Positions 38,925 through 48,125 of a stretch of DNA of 64,000 bases are shown piece after piece; within the stretch, counting starts at the first letter, position 1, and every line of letters begins with the position of its first letter. Made by a program: the position numbers and the translations under genes. The notes under the pieces are model-generated. The model was not told the DNA's origin. It was given only the letters and a program-made list of their open reading frames with translations, and made no database searches. The stretch is from Oligoflexia bacterium. Lineage in GTDB: Bacteria; Bdellovibrionota; Bacteriovoracia; Bacteriovoracales; Bacteriovoracaceae. The stretch spans positions 62,001 through 126,000 of the forward strand of contig JADFZW010000004.1 of assembly GCA_015232355.1 (NCBI GenBank), read 5' to 3'.

Positions 38925-41213
38925 ATGACAAAAAACTCTATAAAACTACTTGTTATTGATGAAGATCAAACTTATTTGGAAAATGTAAAGGCATCATTGG
39001 CCAATGAGTTTTATTTACGTACTGAAAAGAGCGCTAAAGAGTCACTTGTTCTTTTAAAAAGTTTTGTTCCCGATGTAGTACTTTTAAGTTGTGAATTAAG
39101 AGACACATCCTATTTTGAATTTCTTAAAGAATTAAATAAAATAAATTCTTATATCTTAAAGCTTGTAACCTCCAAAGATTTTAAAAATATCGAAGATGTA
39201 GTGGATTCAATTAATTCAGGACATATCCACTACTATTTTAGAAGACCATTAAATTACCAAGCATTAAAAAAAATCATCTATAACAAATTTAAATCCTATG
39301 GTGGCCAATACGCTTATGCTGCCCAGGCGGAAGGTGGTAGTTACAATTACGACAATTATATATTTTCACCCGAAGAGTATAATAGCGCTTATAAAAAACT
39401 AGCAACTATTATTGATACCGCTAAAGAAGCAGAAAAGATAAAGCATGAAGCAGAAATTCAACTGGCATCAGTTGATGATATAAAAAACGACTGTATCAAT
39501 CAAATAAAAAAAGTAGTAAGTGAAGGTAAAAAATTTAAAGATGAGGTTTTAAACTTAAAGAGTACCATCGAAGACTTAAAAAATAAAGATGAAGAACGCA
39601 TCCAATTTAAAAAACAATTAGATGAATTAAATCAAGAAAAAGATATACTGGATCGTTCTTATCAAAATATACAAACAAAATTAAATGATCAAGCAAAAAT
39701 TACTGCAGAAGAGAAGAAAAAATTACAAAATGAAGTTGATAAATTTAAGGAAAATTATAAGGAGACTTTAAAACAAAAAGAGGATTTAAAAAATATTTTA
39801 GATGAGATTGAATCATCCATTAATTCTTCTACAGTTAATGAACCCATTCTAAATATAAGTAAAGAACAACAAGATGTTGAAGGTAAAAAATCGATTTTAA
39901 TTGTTGATGATGAAAATGAGATAAGACAAGCAATTAGTAACAATCTCTCAACTTCTTACACTGTATATTCAGCAGAGAGTGCAGATAAGGGTCTTGAGGA
40001 ATTTAAGAATCATCCAGATATCGGAGTAATTATCTCCGATCATAAGATGCCAAGAAAATCCGGACTTGAATTTGCAGAAGAAGTGAGACGTATTGATTCT
40101 TTTGTACCAATACTACTTTTAACAGGACATCAAGAGCATGAGAAAGTGATCGCCGCCATGAATGCTGGTTTTATTAATAAGTATTTTCAAAAACCATATC
40201 CAAGCAAAAAACTAAAAGAAGAGGCGGAAAGCGCTATGGACAGCTATCGCAATCGTCTTACTGAAAAGACTATTGTAAAAGGCAGTGCAGGTAGTTTAGA
40301 TCGAATAAAGAATTTGTGTGCAAATTTAGAAAATTTAAAATTAATAAATAATACACTTAAAGATCAAAACAAAGAATTTGAAGAAAAAACTCAAAAAATG
40401 CTTAACTCTACTAATGAACTCAAAAATAAAATTATGGAACTAGAAACTTCCGTTCCTAAAGAAAGAGAGAAAATGCAAGCACAAATGAAGGTTACTCTTG
40501 AAAATTTCGAACGAGATATGAAAGAAAAAAGTGAGCGTATGTTGGCCAATTTAGAGGAACAAAAAAATATATTAACAGAAGAAAATCGTAAAGAAGTTGA
40601 AAGAATTAATGGTGAATTAAAGGCCGAGAAGGAGCGTGCTCAAAAAGAACAAGAACAATTTAAAAAAGAAATGGAGAACATGCAAAGAGATTTTGAAGAG
40701 AAAAAAAGCAAACAGCAACAACAATTAAAAGATGAACGAGAAAAGATGATAAAAGATGCAGAAGCAGAGGTAAAAAAATTACAAGATGAAATGAATACAA
40801 TGAAAATAAACTTAGAGCAAGCATTTAAAAAAGAGATGGAAGAAAAGAAAAAATTTATTGAACAAGAACTTGTTAAATTAGAAGAGCAAAAGAAAAAAGC
40901 GGAAAATGATATTGTTCAAATTAAAGCGGCCGCTACTTTCGAACTTGATCAACTAAAAGCTGATGTAGCAAGAAAAGAACAAGAGGTAAATAATCAACTA
41001 GCAAAATCAAAGCGAATTGTTCAAGAAAGCGAAGAACAAATTAATCTATTAAAAAAACAAAATAAAGAATTAGCTGATGAATTTACCAAGATTATGTACG
41101 AACGAGAAAAACTCTTAAAAGAGTGTAAAGAGATTCAAACCACTTTGGATTTGACTACTCAATCGAGAGAAGCAATTCAAGATGAGTTAGCACAACTTAA
41201 AGCAGCAAGATAA
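38925..41213 (+). CDS. Double-receiver coiled-coil protein
   Basis: Domain order in 762 residues: receiver-like domain (1-115) whose site reads VVLLSCELRD, Ser instead of Asp; coiled coil (about 150-305); true receiver with Asp in VIISDHKMPRKSG (about 385); then a long coiled coil (about 460-760), rich in Glu and Lys. The pattern suggests a phosphorylation-controlled scaffold. CAGGAG precedes the ATG. It lies upstream of the ParA gene, possibly in the same transcription unit, and near the cytoskeletal operon. Confidence 0.8.
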   Translation: MTKNSIKLLVIDEDQTYLENVKASLANEFYLRTEKSAKESLVLLKSFVPDVVLLSCELRDTSYFEFLKELNKINSYILKLVTSKDFKNIEDVVDSINSGHIHYYFRRPLNYQALKKIIYNKFKSYGGQYAYAAQAEGGSYNYDNYIFSPEEYNSAYKKLATIIDTAKEAEKIKHEAEIQLASVDDIKNDCINQIKKVVSEGKKFKDEVLNLKSTIEDLKNKDEERIQFKKQLDELNQEKDILDRSYQNIQTKLNDQAKITAEEKKKLQNEVDKFKENYKETLKQKEDLKNILDEIESSINSSTVNEPILNISKEQQDVEGKKSILIVDDENEIRQAISNNLSTSYTVYSAESADKGLEEFKNHPDIGVIISDHKMPRKSGLEFAEEVRRIDSFVPILLLTGHQEHEKVIAAMNAGFINKYFQKPYPSKKLKEEAESAMDSYRNRLTEKTIVKGSAGSLDRIKNLCANLENLKLINNTLKDQNKEFEEKTQKMLNSTNELKNKIMELETSVPKEREKMQAQMKVTLENFERDMKEKSERMLANLEEQKNILTEENRKEVERINGELKAEKERAQKEQEQFKKEMENMQRDFEEKKSKQQQQLKDEREKMIKDAEAEVKKLQDEMNTMKINLEQAFKKEMEEKKKFIEQELVKLEEQKKKAENDIVQIKAAATFELDQLKADVARKEQEVNNQLAKSKRIVQESEEQINLLKKQNKELADEFTKIMYEREKLLKECKEIQTTLDLTTQSREAIQDELAQLKAAR

Positions 41214-41344
41214 ATCCATTTTAATCATAAATCTATTTCAATAGACCTACACATCACTATTTACAAGCTCAATTATAATATCTGATAATAATAAATATAA
41301 ACCTCTAAATAAAACATCTAAACTTTATGATGGAGAATTACCTT

Positions 41345-42427
41345 ATGATAGATTTATGTTATACAACTTCAATTAAGGAATTTTCAGAAATATTTAATAT
41401 GTCTCCACAAGAGATCCATGATTTTTTTAGTGATAACCAACTAGAACAAACCAGAATTGGAAATTCAATCAGGGTCACTCCTGAAACTTTTGAGTTAGCA
41501 CTTAAAGCAAAAAATATAAAAAAAAGTAAAATGATATTAACCTCTTCTTGTGTAAAAGGAGGTGTAGGAAAGACTACACTTACCCATGGATTATCCGCTA
41601 AAATATCTTGTTTAGGCCATAAAACATTAATGATTGATCTTGATCAACAAGCTAACCTTACTTCAAGCTTTGGTATTGATTCATCAATGGGAAGCATACC
41701 CTCTATTCTTGATGTTTATCGTGGACATTTTCAAGGTAAGAAAATTTCTATTACAGATGCAATTGTAAACATCACCTCTCATCTTGCAATTATTCCTGCA
41801 AATTTAGAGATGGCATCCTTTGAATCAGAATTTTCCAGTAAAACTGAAAATGTGGGAACTTTTTTTAAAAAATTACTTAAACCAATTCAAGAACAATTTG
41901 ATATTATTTGGTTTGATTGTCCGCCAGCACTTGGTAAAATAACTAGTGCTGCTCAAGCATCTTCCAATTTAATTATTATTCCAATTAACTCTGATAAATT
42001 TTCCATTGATGGATTGGATCTAACAATTGATAGTATTGTTACTTTACATAAAAATTTTGAAGTTAATCCTGAAGTAAAAATTGTTGTCAATAAATTCGAT
42101 TCCAGACAAAAATTAGGTTTTCAAATTGTCTCTTACATTTCACAAAACGAATATAAAGATTATCTCTCCAATAATTATATCTCTGTTTCAAAGCAAATTG
42201 ATAATTGTATTGCTTCTAAGACTAATATTTGGGATCCACGTTTTAAGGGACCGGCCCAAGATGATCTTAAAAATTTATCATTAGAGATTGTTGGAGCAGA
42301 TAAATGGGTAGCAGTAGAGCTCTCACTTTCAGAAAATAACGATTTAAATAATAATCTAAACAATAATCTAAACAACAATCTAACTCAACAATCTGATAAT
42401 AGTTTTATTGGAGTTACTCATGTCTAA
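41345..42427 (+). CDS. ParA-type partition ATPase with N-terminal helix-turn-helix
   Basis: The start at 41345 has GGAG nine bases upstream; two ATGs at 41327 and 41330 precede the ribosome binding site. Residues 8-60 look like a helix-turn-helix (KEFSEIFNMSPQEIHDFF), as in plasmid ParA/SopA and MerR-like starts. The deviant Walker A KGGVGKT is at 72-78, with a Walker B-like IDLDQQANL and FDCPP. ATP-dependent dimerisation on DNA is expected. A 12-base repeat gives LNNN units in the tail. Its last bases overlap the next gene. Confidence 0.88.
   Translation: MIDLCYTTSIKEFSEIFNMSPQEIHDFFSDNQLEQTRIGNSIRVTPETFELALKAKNIKKSKMILTSSCVKGGVGKTTLTHGLSAKISCLGHKTLMIDLDQQANLTSSFGIDSSMGSIPSILDVYRGHFQGKKISITDAIVNITSHLAIIPANLEMASFESEFSSKTENVGTFFKKLLKPIQEQFDIIWFDCPPALGKITSAAQASSNLIIIPINSDKFSIDGLDLTIDSIVTLHKNFEVNPEVKIVVNKFDSRQKLGFQIVSYISQNEYKDYLSNNYISVSKQIDNCIASKTNIWDPRFKGPAQDDLKNLSLEIVGADKWVAVELSLSENNDLNNNLNNNLNNNLTQQSDNSFIGVTHV
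42341..42385 (+). repeat. In-frame 12-bp repeat (LNNN units)
   Basis: Nearly identical 12-base units (AATCTAAACAAT family) encode repeated Leu-Asn-Asn-Asn at the C-terminus of the ParA-like protein. Confidence 0.85.
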
Positions 42428-42764
42428 AAATAAAACAAAAGGAATCAGCGGATTACTTCAAAGTCAAAAGAATCATAAATTTAAAGATACCTCTTTTATT
42501 TGGTGTGAACAAAACAAGGCAAAAGAAATATCCGAAACAATCGAGACAAGAGAAGCAAAAGAAGTAAAAGAAACAAAAGAAACAAAAACAATAAACAATG
42601 AAGAGATGTCGATATCATTTTCAAATACTTCACCAATTACTGATATCTCAATTACTAATTTCAATCATCCTATTCCCGCTAATGAAGTAGAAATTAAAAC
42701 AAAGCTAGAACATAGTTGGAGTAAAATTGGTGAAAAATTACAACAAAAAAAAATGCTTTCCTAA
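42420..42764 (+). CDS. Small hydrophilic protein coupled to ParA
   Basis: The ATG at 42420 overlaps the ParA stop (CATGTCTAA), with GGAG six bases before it. The 114-residue product is charged and low in hydrophobic residues, with a Glu/Lys/Thr repeat (about 45-62). The N-terminal MSKNKTKGISGLL resembles short ParA-interacting or ParB-like tails but no domain is seen. Position right after parA suggests a partner role, as in many ParA-adaptor pairs. Confidence 0.65.
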   Translation: MSKNKTKGISGLLQSQKNHKFKDTSFIWCEQNKAKEISETIETREAKEVKETKETKTINNEEMSISFSNTSPITDISITNFNHPIPANEVEIKTKLEHSWSKIGEKLQQKKMLS

Positions 42765-42801
42765 GGGCCAGGCCAGAAATTGAAAAAATTAGGAACAATG
42801 T

Positions 42802-42921
42802 ATGTATCAAAAAATGACTTTCGATGAATATCTAGATTTTTTAGGGGAATATTGGGAAATTTTTGGTCCTATTCCAGCAAGAATTCCTAAAAATGATCTT
42901 TTTATAAATATCAAAATTTAA
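42802..42921 (+). CDS. 39-residue ORF
   Basis: Starting at 42802 behind AGGA (seven-base gap), it encodes MYQKMTFDEYLDFLGEYW and ends FINIKI. The FxYLDFLxxYWxIFG-type pattern with GPIPARIP looks like a conserved short motif, perhaps the tail of a larger family or a small binding peptide. It directly follows the ParA pair and overlaps the convergent coiled-coil gene by four bases. It is too short to be certain. Confidence 0.45.
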   Translation: MYQKMTFDEYLDFLGEYWEIFGPIPARIPKNDLFINIKI

Positions 42922-43709
42922 TCTTTATTTTTAAGATACGTTAATCTAGATTTAATATCAAACAAAGATCCCTTAATCTCCTCGATGGAATCATGATAAA
43001 TAGACATCTTTTTCTTTAAGGTGGAATTTTTTTCTTCGGTATCAACTACACGACCTTTAGTTTCACTTAACAAATTGGCAACTCTTTTTTTCTTTTTCAC
43101 CATCTTAGGAAAAGATGATTCCATTTGATTTAGAATTTCCGTTATCTGTTTTTCTTTACAAGACATATCTTTGATTAAACCTAAGAGATCTGAATTATAA
43201 TCCCATAAAGTAATTGAACTAGATTTTAATGTCTCTAACTCTTTATTAAATTCATTTAGCTGTCTTTGTACTTCCGGAATCTTTTCATTCATCGAAACAA
43301 TTTCATTTTCCTTTGATTGTACCTGTTTTTTAAGATAGCGTTCTTCTCCTTTTAATTTGTTATTTTCAGAGGAGATAAAGTCCAAATTAGTTTTTAGCTC
43401 TGAATTTTGTCGATTTAAATAGGCCAATCTTTCTGTATTGTCTATAAAGCGAATAACTCTTAACGAAAGTAAATCAGATAAAATCAGATGTGCTTCACTG
43501 GGTTCTAGAGTGAAATAATGTGCAATCTCTTCAACATTTTTTAAACCATCGATGTAATGTAAAAATTGTTCTTTAACTATATCACCTTTAACAGGTGTAA
43601 TATCTACAACCAATGGATATTTGGCCTTCATTTGATCCCAGCTATGAAGTAATTTTTCCTTTATGGTCGTCGGTTGCGCCTGAGACTGCGATGAAGATTG
43701 ATTATTCAT
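42918..43709 (-). CDS. Coiled-coil protein with small winged-helix-like domain
   Basis: Residues 40-95 (IDGLKNVEEIAHYF, then SEAHLILSDLLSLRVIRFID) resemble the compact winged helix seen in DUF4388 proteins. Residues 100-255 are coiled coil, Lys/Glu-rich, with CKEKQIT in the middle. The gene is the last of the minus-strand operon and its start overlaps the preceding coiled-coil gene by eight bases. A scaffold role in a filament-linked complex is inferred from neighbours. Confidence 0.7.
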   Translation of the reverse strand: MNNQSSSQSQAQPTTIKEKLLHSWDQMKAKYPLVVDITPVKGDIVKEQFLHYIDGLKNVEEIAHYFTLEPSEAHLILSDLLSLRVIRFIDNTERLAYLNRQNSELKTNLDFISSENNKLKGEERYLKKQVQSKENEIVSMNEKIPEVQRQLNEFNKELETLKSSSITLWDYNSDLLGLIKDMSCKEKQITEILNQMESSFPKMVKKKKRVANLLSETKGRVVDTEEKNSTLKKKMSIYHDSIEEIKGSLFDIKSRLTYLKNKD

Positions 43710-44334
43710 TTTTTAGCTCCTTGATAAAGGAAGCTTCTTTTTCTTTTGCGCTTTTCACCTCGTTACTATCAAAGTCCATTACATAGGAATCTAACTTACT
43801 CTTTAAAATTTCTAACTCCCGTTTTAGATCTTCAATCTCTTCTTTCTTTAAATCTACTAAATTGTTTAATACATTTAAATTTTGTATTAATTTTTGATTA
43901 TTCTCTATAGCTTGATTGTATCTTTCTTTATATTTATCTCTTTCCTCTACTACCAGATTTAATTTTTTCTCTGTTTCGCCAATAATTGGAGAGCTATTTT
44001 CAAATTCAGCTAACTTTTTTTCAAAACCCTTATTTTCATTATTAAGTTTAGATATTACTTGCTTACAATCATGCAGTTCACCTCTTAACGTATGATTAAG
44101 TTTGAGGGTATCTCTAAAATTACTATCTAGCTCCTTAATAGTTGAAAGCATCTCATTTACATGATCTTTAAATTCAGTTTCCGTTGAATTAAGAAAATCA
44201 GATAATCGCAATTCAGAAATTTTATCCAGCTGTTCTTTTATCTTACTTTTATCTACTTTACTGGCCCTGCTAAAAAAATTAAAAGATGATGTTTTCACTT
44301 CTGATTGATTTTTAAGATTGTTTTCATTTTCCAC
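43702..44334 (-). CDS. Coiled-coil protein
   Basis: The 210 residues form one almost continuous coiled coil (about 25-200) rich in Lys, Glu, Leu and Asn, without a signal or membrane span. It lies between two other coiled-coil genes and is translationally coupled to the downstream one. Magnetosome clusters of deltaproteobacterial and Nitrospirota magnetotactic bacteria carry several coiled-coil Mad proteins; a link is plausible but not shown by sequence alone. Confidence 0.7.
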   Translation of the reverse strand: MENENNLKNQSEVKTSSFNFFSRASKVDKSKIKEQLDKISELRLSDFLNSTETEFKDHVNEMLSTIKELDSNFRDTLKLNHTLRGELHDCKQVISKLNNENKGFEKKLAEFENSSPIIGETEKKLNLVVEERDKYKERYNQAIENNQKLIQNLNVLNNLVDLKKEEIEDLKRELEILKSKLDSYVMDFDSNEVKSAKEKEASFIKELKNE

Positions 44335-44344
44335 GTAATTATTC

Positions 44345-45523
44345 CTAGATAGAGATAGATGTAGGTATAGATATAGATTTTAAATCACTATAAAATTCAA
44401 TTTTACTTTTTTTAATTTTATCATTTAATTCTGCTAGCAAAGATTCCAACAATTGTTCATTGTCTTCTAATTTTTTCTCTAAGGTTTTTCCTTGTTTTAA
44501 TGCTTGATTTAATAATGAATCTAAATGAAGCAATAAATCCTCAGAGTAATTTGTTTCACCTTTAACAAATTCATAACTTTTCTTAACGTAAGAGATACGT
44601 GCCAGTAATTTTCCGAGTAATAAATGTTTTTCCTCGCACATTTTAGAAAGTTTTGTTTTCTCTCCTTGAAGAAAATTTATTTCCATCGCTAATCTATTAC
44701 ATTCAATTTGTGTAGTGGTTAGCTGACTTTGTAAATCCTTCAAGTTGTTACTTCTTTCTAAATATACTGGTAATATTTGCTCATATTTTTTACGAAGATC
44801 CTTGTTGATCTCTACTAAGTTAGTATTGGCAGCTGAGCATTTTTCCACTTCCGCTACCATTTGTTTATTTATTACATGTATAGAACTAACCTTTTCAAAA
44901 AGCTCTTTTTTTTCTTTTAATTTGTTATACTCATTTAAAATAATTTTTATTTCTAAAATTTTTACAAGTCCCACATTAATAACTTGAGACAATTCAAGCG
45001 GACTTACTTTTAAAAAATCATCAACACTTGATATGCCCTTCTCTTTTAATAATTTCAATTCACCATCTTGAGTAGAGGAAAATATTTTTAAAAGAAGTTG
45101 TAAATGGTTTGCATTGTTTGTTGCACTTTGTGACTGTAGTAAGGAAAAATCATCTTCAAAATGAAATTCGTTAGAAACAACTTGTTCTACAAGTAACATT
45201 ATCTGATCATGGATTGATTCATTTATATTATCAATTTCAGGAATTAAGGATTGAATTGAAAGAGGTTCTGAGGAATCTAATACTTTTTTTACTTTAAGAA
45301 TCTGCTCTACCAGCGGACCATTCTTATTAAGCTTGGCAATCTTTAATATATCATCAACAACATTTTCATAATCATCTTTTATTACTTCAAGAGGAGCATT
45401 ACTCTTTAATTGTTGAAGAACTCTCTTTAGCGGTACTACTCGCCCATTGCCATTATTACCTCTATCTAATAATATCTCATCTCTCTCTAACTCTTGTTGT
45501 TTTTCTAAATTAGTATTATTCAT
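44345..45523 (-). CDS. Coiled-coil protein with helix-hairpin-helix-like region
   Basis: The 392 residues contain an N-terminal helical region (1-150), a short LKEKGISSVDDFLKVSPLE stretch near 160-180 that looks helix-hairpin-helix- or SAM-like, and a long coiled coil (about 200-380). The HhH-like motif could bind DNA or another protein. It starts directly after the HEAT-repeat gene (no gap), and is followed after ten bases by the next coiled-coil gene. Confidence 0.7.
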   Translation of the reverse strand: MNNTNLEKQQELERDEILLDRGNNGNGRVVPLKRVLQQLKSNAPLEVIKDDYENVVDDILKIAKLNKNGPLVEQILKVKKVLDSSEPLSIQSLIPEIDNINESIHDQIMLLVEQVVSNEFHFEDDFSLLQSQSATNNANHLQLLLKIFSSTQDGELKLLKEKGISSVDDFLKVSPLELSQVINVGLVKILEIKIILNEYNKLKEKKELFEKVSSIHVINKQMVAEVEKCSAANTNLVEINKDLRKKYEQILPVYLERSNNLKDLQSQLTTTQIECNRLAMEINFLQGEKTKLSKMCEEKHLLLGKLLARISYVKKSYEFVKGETNYSEDLLLHLDSLLNQALKQGKTLEKKLEDNEQLLESLLAELNDKIKKSKIEFYSDLKSISIPTSISI

Positions 45524-46849
45524 TTATTCATCTGTACCTGTTGTTGGAGCAGTTGTTGCAACAATTGTTGGATCAGTTGTGGCCATTCCATGCTTTTTCT
45601 TTAAGTACCAATCTTTAAAAGACGAGATCTCATGAGCACGTTCTACTTCATTTGCATTAACATTAAAATTAAACTCACCACCAATAATTTTTGTAATGGC
45701 ATCAATTACTTTTTGGCGAATCTCTAGATCATTGGTATTTAAGCTTCTCGATAATGGAATAACCGCCGCCTCATCTCTGATATTTGAAAGCGATGCTATC
45801 GCACTTAAACGAACTCTCTTATCCACATCCGAAATTGCTTGTAATAATGAAGGAACTGCTTCTTTGGCATCCAACCAACCTAAAAACATAGCACTGGAAT
45901 TTCTAACTTCTGCATTTTCATCTTGTAAAGTTGCAATCAATATTGGGATGGATTCAGCTCGTCCTGTCTTATAAAGCCCTCTAGCACAAGCAGTTCTTAT
46001 TAAAGCATATTCATGTTTTATAAAATTTTTACAAATTGTAAAAATTTCAGAATCATCTAACTGTATTAGGGTATTGATAACTTCTGCTTGAAGTTGATCA
46101 TTTTTAATTTTGAGTGCCTCTTTTAAAATAGGAGCTACACTTTTGTTTCCAATTTTCCCTAATTGGCAAACTGCCAATCTTCTAATATCAATCTCTTTAT
46201 CTAGAAGATCATTTAAAACTTTTTGAAAAATAATTGCATCCGATTTAAGAGAGAATTTTTCCTTTCTTATACAAGTTGCAATTAATTGCTGAATTTTCTT
46301 ATCCACACCTTGATAAATTTCTTGACCTCTATTATCGAATGCTATCTCTGATAATGGAATATTTTGTTTTTCCAATTCAATTGCTTCCGATAAGTACTTA
46401 TTTAAAGCATTAAACTCTTTCTCATATTTTTCAATCTGCAAAGTTATCTCTTGAACTTCCTTATTTTCAAAAATACTTTGAGAATCACCATTATTTTGGT
46501 TATTTTGGTTATTTTGGTTATTCGAACCAATTTTTCCCATTTCTAAATATAAATTCTCAATTTGATTTCTCAGCTCATCCATCCGCGCTTTTACTTCTGA
46601 TTTATTTAAACCAAATTTTTTTCTCAATCCTCCAGTAAATAATCCTGCAATCTTACTTTGTGATTCATTTTTTTTAGAGACCGAAGTTTTCTCATATTTA
46701 TCTGGTTTATCTGGTTTATCAGATCTAGTGAGAATTTGCTTGGTAAGTGTTCCAACATATCCAGCAGACTTACCAGCGGATTTAACTACATACAAACTAC
46801 CATTTAACAAAATATTCCCTGCACTCGAGAGAAAGTTATATTTTCCCAT
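45524..46849 (-). CDS. HEAT-repeat protein
   Basis: Residues 1-200 are helical and contain an Asn/Gln repeat (NNQNNQNNQN). From about 205 to 400 at least six HEAT-type repeats appear, for example IRRLAVCQLGKIG and VRLSAIASLSNIRDEAAVIP, ending before a Gly-rich stretch. Such alpha solenoids bind other proteins. With the neighbouring filament and coiled-coil genes it may link filament and organelle; this is inference. No membrane span or signal is seen. Confidence 0.8.
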   Translation of the reverse strand: MGKYNFLSSAGNILLNGSLYVVKSAGKSAGYVGTLTKQILTRSDKPDKPDKYEKTSVSKKNESQSKIAGLFTGGLRKKFGLNKSEVKARMDELRNQIENLYLEMGKIGSNNQNNQNNQNNGDSQSIFENKEVQEITLQIEKYEKEFNALNKYLSEAIELEKQNIPLSEIAFDNRGQEIYQGVDKKIQQLIATCIRKEKFSLKSDAIIFQKVLNDLLDKEIDIRRLAVCQLGKIGNKSVAPILKEALKIKNDQLQAEVINTLIQLDDSEIFTICKNFIKHEYALIRTACARGLYKTGRAESIPILIATLQDENAEVRNSSAMFLGWLDAKEAVPSLLQAISDVDKRVRLSAIASLSNIRDEAAVIPLSRSLNTNDLEIRQKVIDAITKIIGGEFNFNVNANEVERAHEISSFKDWYLKKKHGMATTDPTIVATTAPTTGTDE

Positions 46850-46904
46850 AAAAATTTTCTTCTATCTTGGTATAATAATTGATCAAGTTGTTAATTAACT
46901 ATTT

Positions 46905-47081
46905 TTAACTATTCATCGCCTCAGAGTATCCATCTTTAAATGAATTCTTGATTTGAGATCCTATATTTTTCATGGAATCGATAATCTCTCGACCACACTC
47001 AGTCTTTCTAATCAAGTAAACTCCACCTGCAACAATCAATATACCACCCAATACTCCACCTGCTATTTTTAACGCAACCAT
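46905..47081 (-). CDS. Small Gly-rich single-span membrane protein
   Basis: Starting from the ATG at 47081, whose ribosome binding site GGAGG is seven bases upstream, the 58-residue product has one Gly-rich transmembrane helix (about 4-25, AGGVLGGILIVAGGVYLI) and an amphipathic tail. A TTG twelve bases further upstream overlaps that site. Small Gly-rich membrane proteins are common in magnetosome clusters, but I cannot name a family. It sits between the MinD-like and HEAT-repeat genes. Confidence 0.65.
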   Translation of the reverse strand: MVALKIAGGVLGGILIVAGGVYLIRKTECGREIIDSMKNIGSQIKNSFKDGYSEAMNS

Positions 47082-47191
47082 TTTTACCTCCAATTTTTTT
47101 TAATTAAAAATATTTTTTATCCTCTTTGATCATCTTTGTTCACACAAAAAAAATCACAACATCACACTTGTAATAAATATATAACATAAGA

Positions 47192-48088
47192 TTAACTTTT
47201 TGAATACTCTGACAAAATAAAAGCAATTTTCCTTAACTGTTTAGAATTTTCAGATTGATTATCAAAAGCAATAAATGGAATTGTCTTATTTACAGAAGCA
47301 AAGATTTCCTGACTAAAATGTATCTTTCCTAAAGTAGAAGCATCAATGTTAAAAAATTCTTTAGTTAACTTTACTAGTCCGTTAATCACCGATAGATCTT
47401 TCTCCTCTTGAACCATATTGGCCAAAATCCAAAATCGTTGTTCGCTAATTGATAAATCAAATCTTCTTTTTAGCGGATGATCATCGGATAATTTTTTAAG
47501 AGCTGAAATCAATCTAAATGGATCATTATCAACGTGACGTAAACATACTACCATCTCAGGAACACTCTTTAATTTTTGCAAGAATGCCTCTTTTATAAAT
47601 CCATAGGCATTTTGAAGTGATGTATATTGAGGTGTAACCACCATGATTTTTTCATCGGCCAAATTAAACAAATCAATCATCCCATCTGCCATTCCGGCGG
47701 CCAAATCTATTACAACAAAATCAGCTGGAATTTTTTTTATCTCTTCTAGAAAACGCTTCTTCTTTGCTGGGGCCAGCTCAATTTTATTATTTCCACCACA
47801 GATCAACCTTAGATTTTTATATTTAGTTTCAATTACCAAACTATTCAAGTCAATCTCTTGATTGAAGTAATTTTCTATCGATTTCTCAATTTTAGAGATG
47901 CCTAAAAGAATATGAGTGTTTGCATTTTCATAATCAGCATCGATGATAACAACTCGAATAGCACCTTGTTTGTCGTTAGCAACACAACTACACAGATTAG
48001 TTTGTGTTAAAGCAAGTGCCAAATTAACTGCAACAATTGTTTTGCCAACACCACCTTTAGCACCACCAATGGCCAATATTCGACTAAT
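47192..48088 (-). CDS. MinD/ParA-type ATPase, AUU start
   Basis: Starting at ATT 48088, the product reads (M)SRILAIGGAKGGVGKT, the normal MinD N-terminus, with GGAGAG six bases before. Starting at the annotated-type TTG (48076) would lose the first strand and leave the ribosome binding site 18 bases away. The Walker A is KGGVGKT; VVIIDADYENANTH and FVVIDLAAG follow MinD/FlhG. The C-terminus is less clear, so membrane targeting is uncertain. It acts with ATP to position complexes, here perhaps the adjacent actin-like filaments. Confidence 0.85.
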   Translation of the reverse strand: MSRILAIGGAKGGVGKTIVAVNLALALTQTNLCSCVANDKQGAIRVVIIDADYENANTHILLGISKIEKSIENYFNQEIDLNSLVIETKYKNLRLICGGNNKIELAPAKKKRFLEEIKKIPADFVVIDLAAGMADGMIDLFNLADEKIMVVTPQYTSLQNAYGFIKEAFLQKLKSVPEMVVCLRHVDNDPFRLISALKKLSDDHPLKRRFDLSISEQRFWILANMVQEEKDLSVINGLVKLTKEFFNIDASTLGKIHFSQEIFASVNKTIPFIAFDNQSENSKQLRKIAFILSEYSKS

Positions 48089-48100
48089 AAATCACTCTCC
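48086..48100 (-). promoter_or_regulatory. Ribosome binding site deciding an ATT start
   Basis: On the minus strand, GGAGAG (48100-48095) is followed by six bases and then ATT (48088-48086). A TGA stop just upstream in frame (48094-48092) excludes any earlier start. The next usable codon is TTG at 48076, 18 bases beyond the site. Confidence 0.6.
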
Positions 48101-48125
48101 TATTACTTAAACCTATTGCTTAAAC

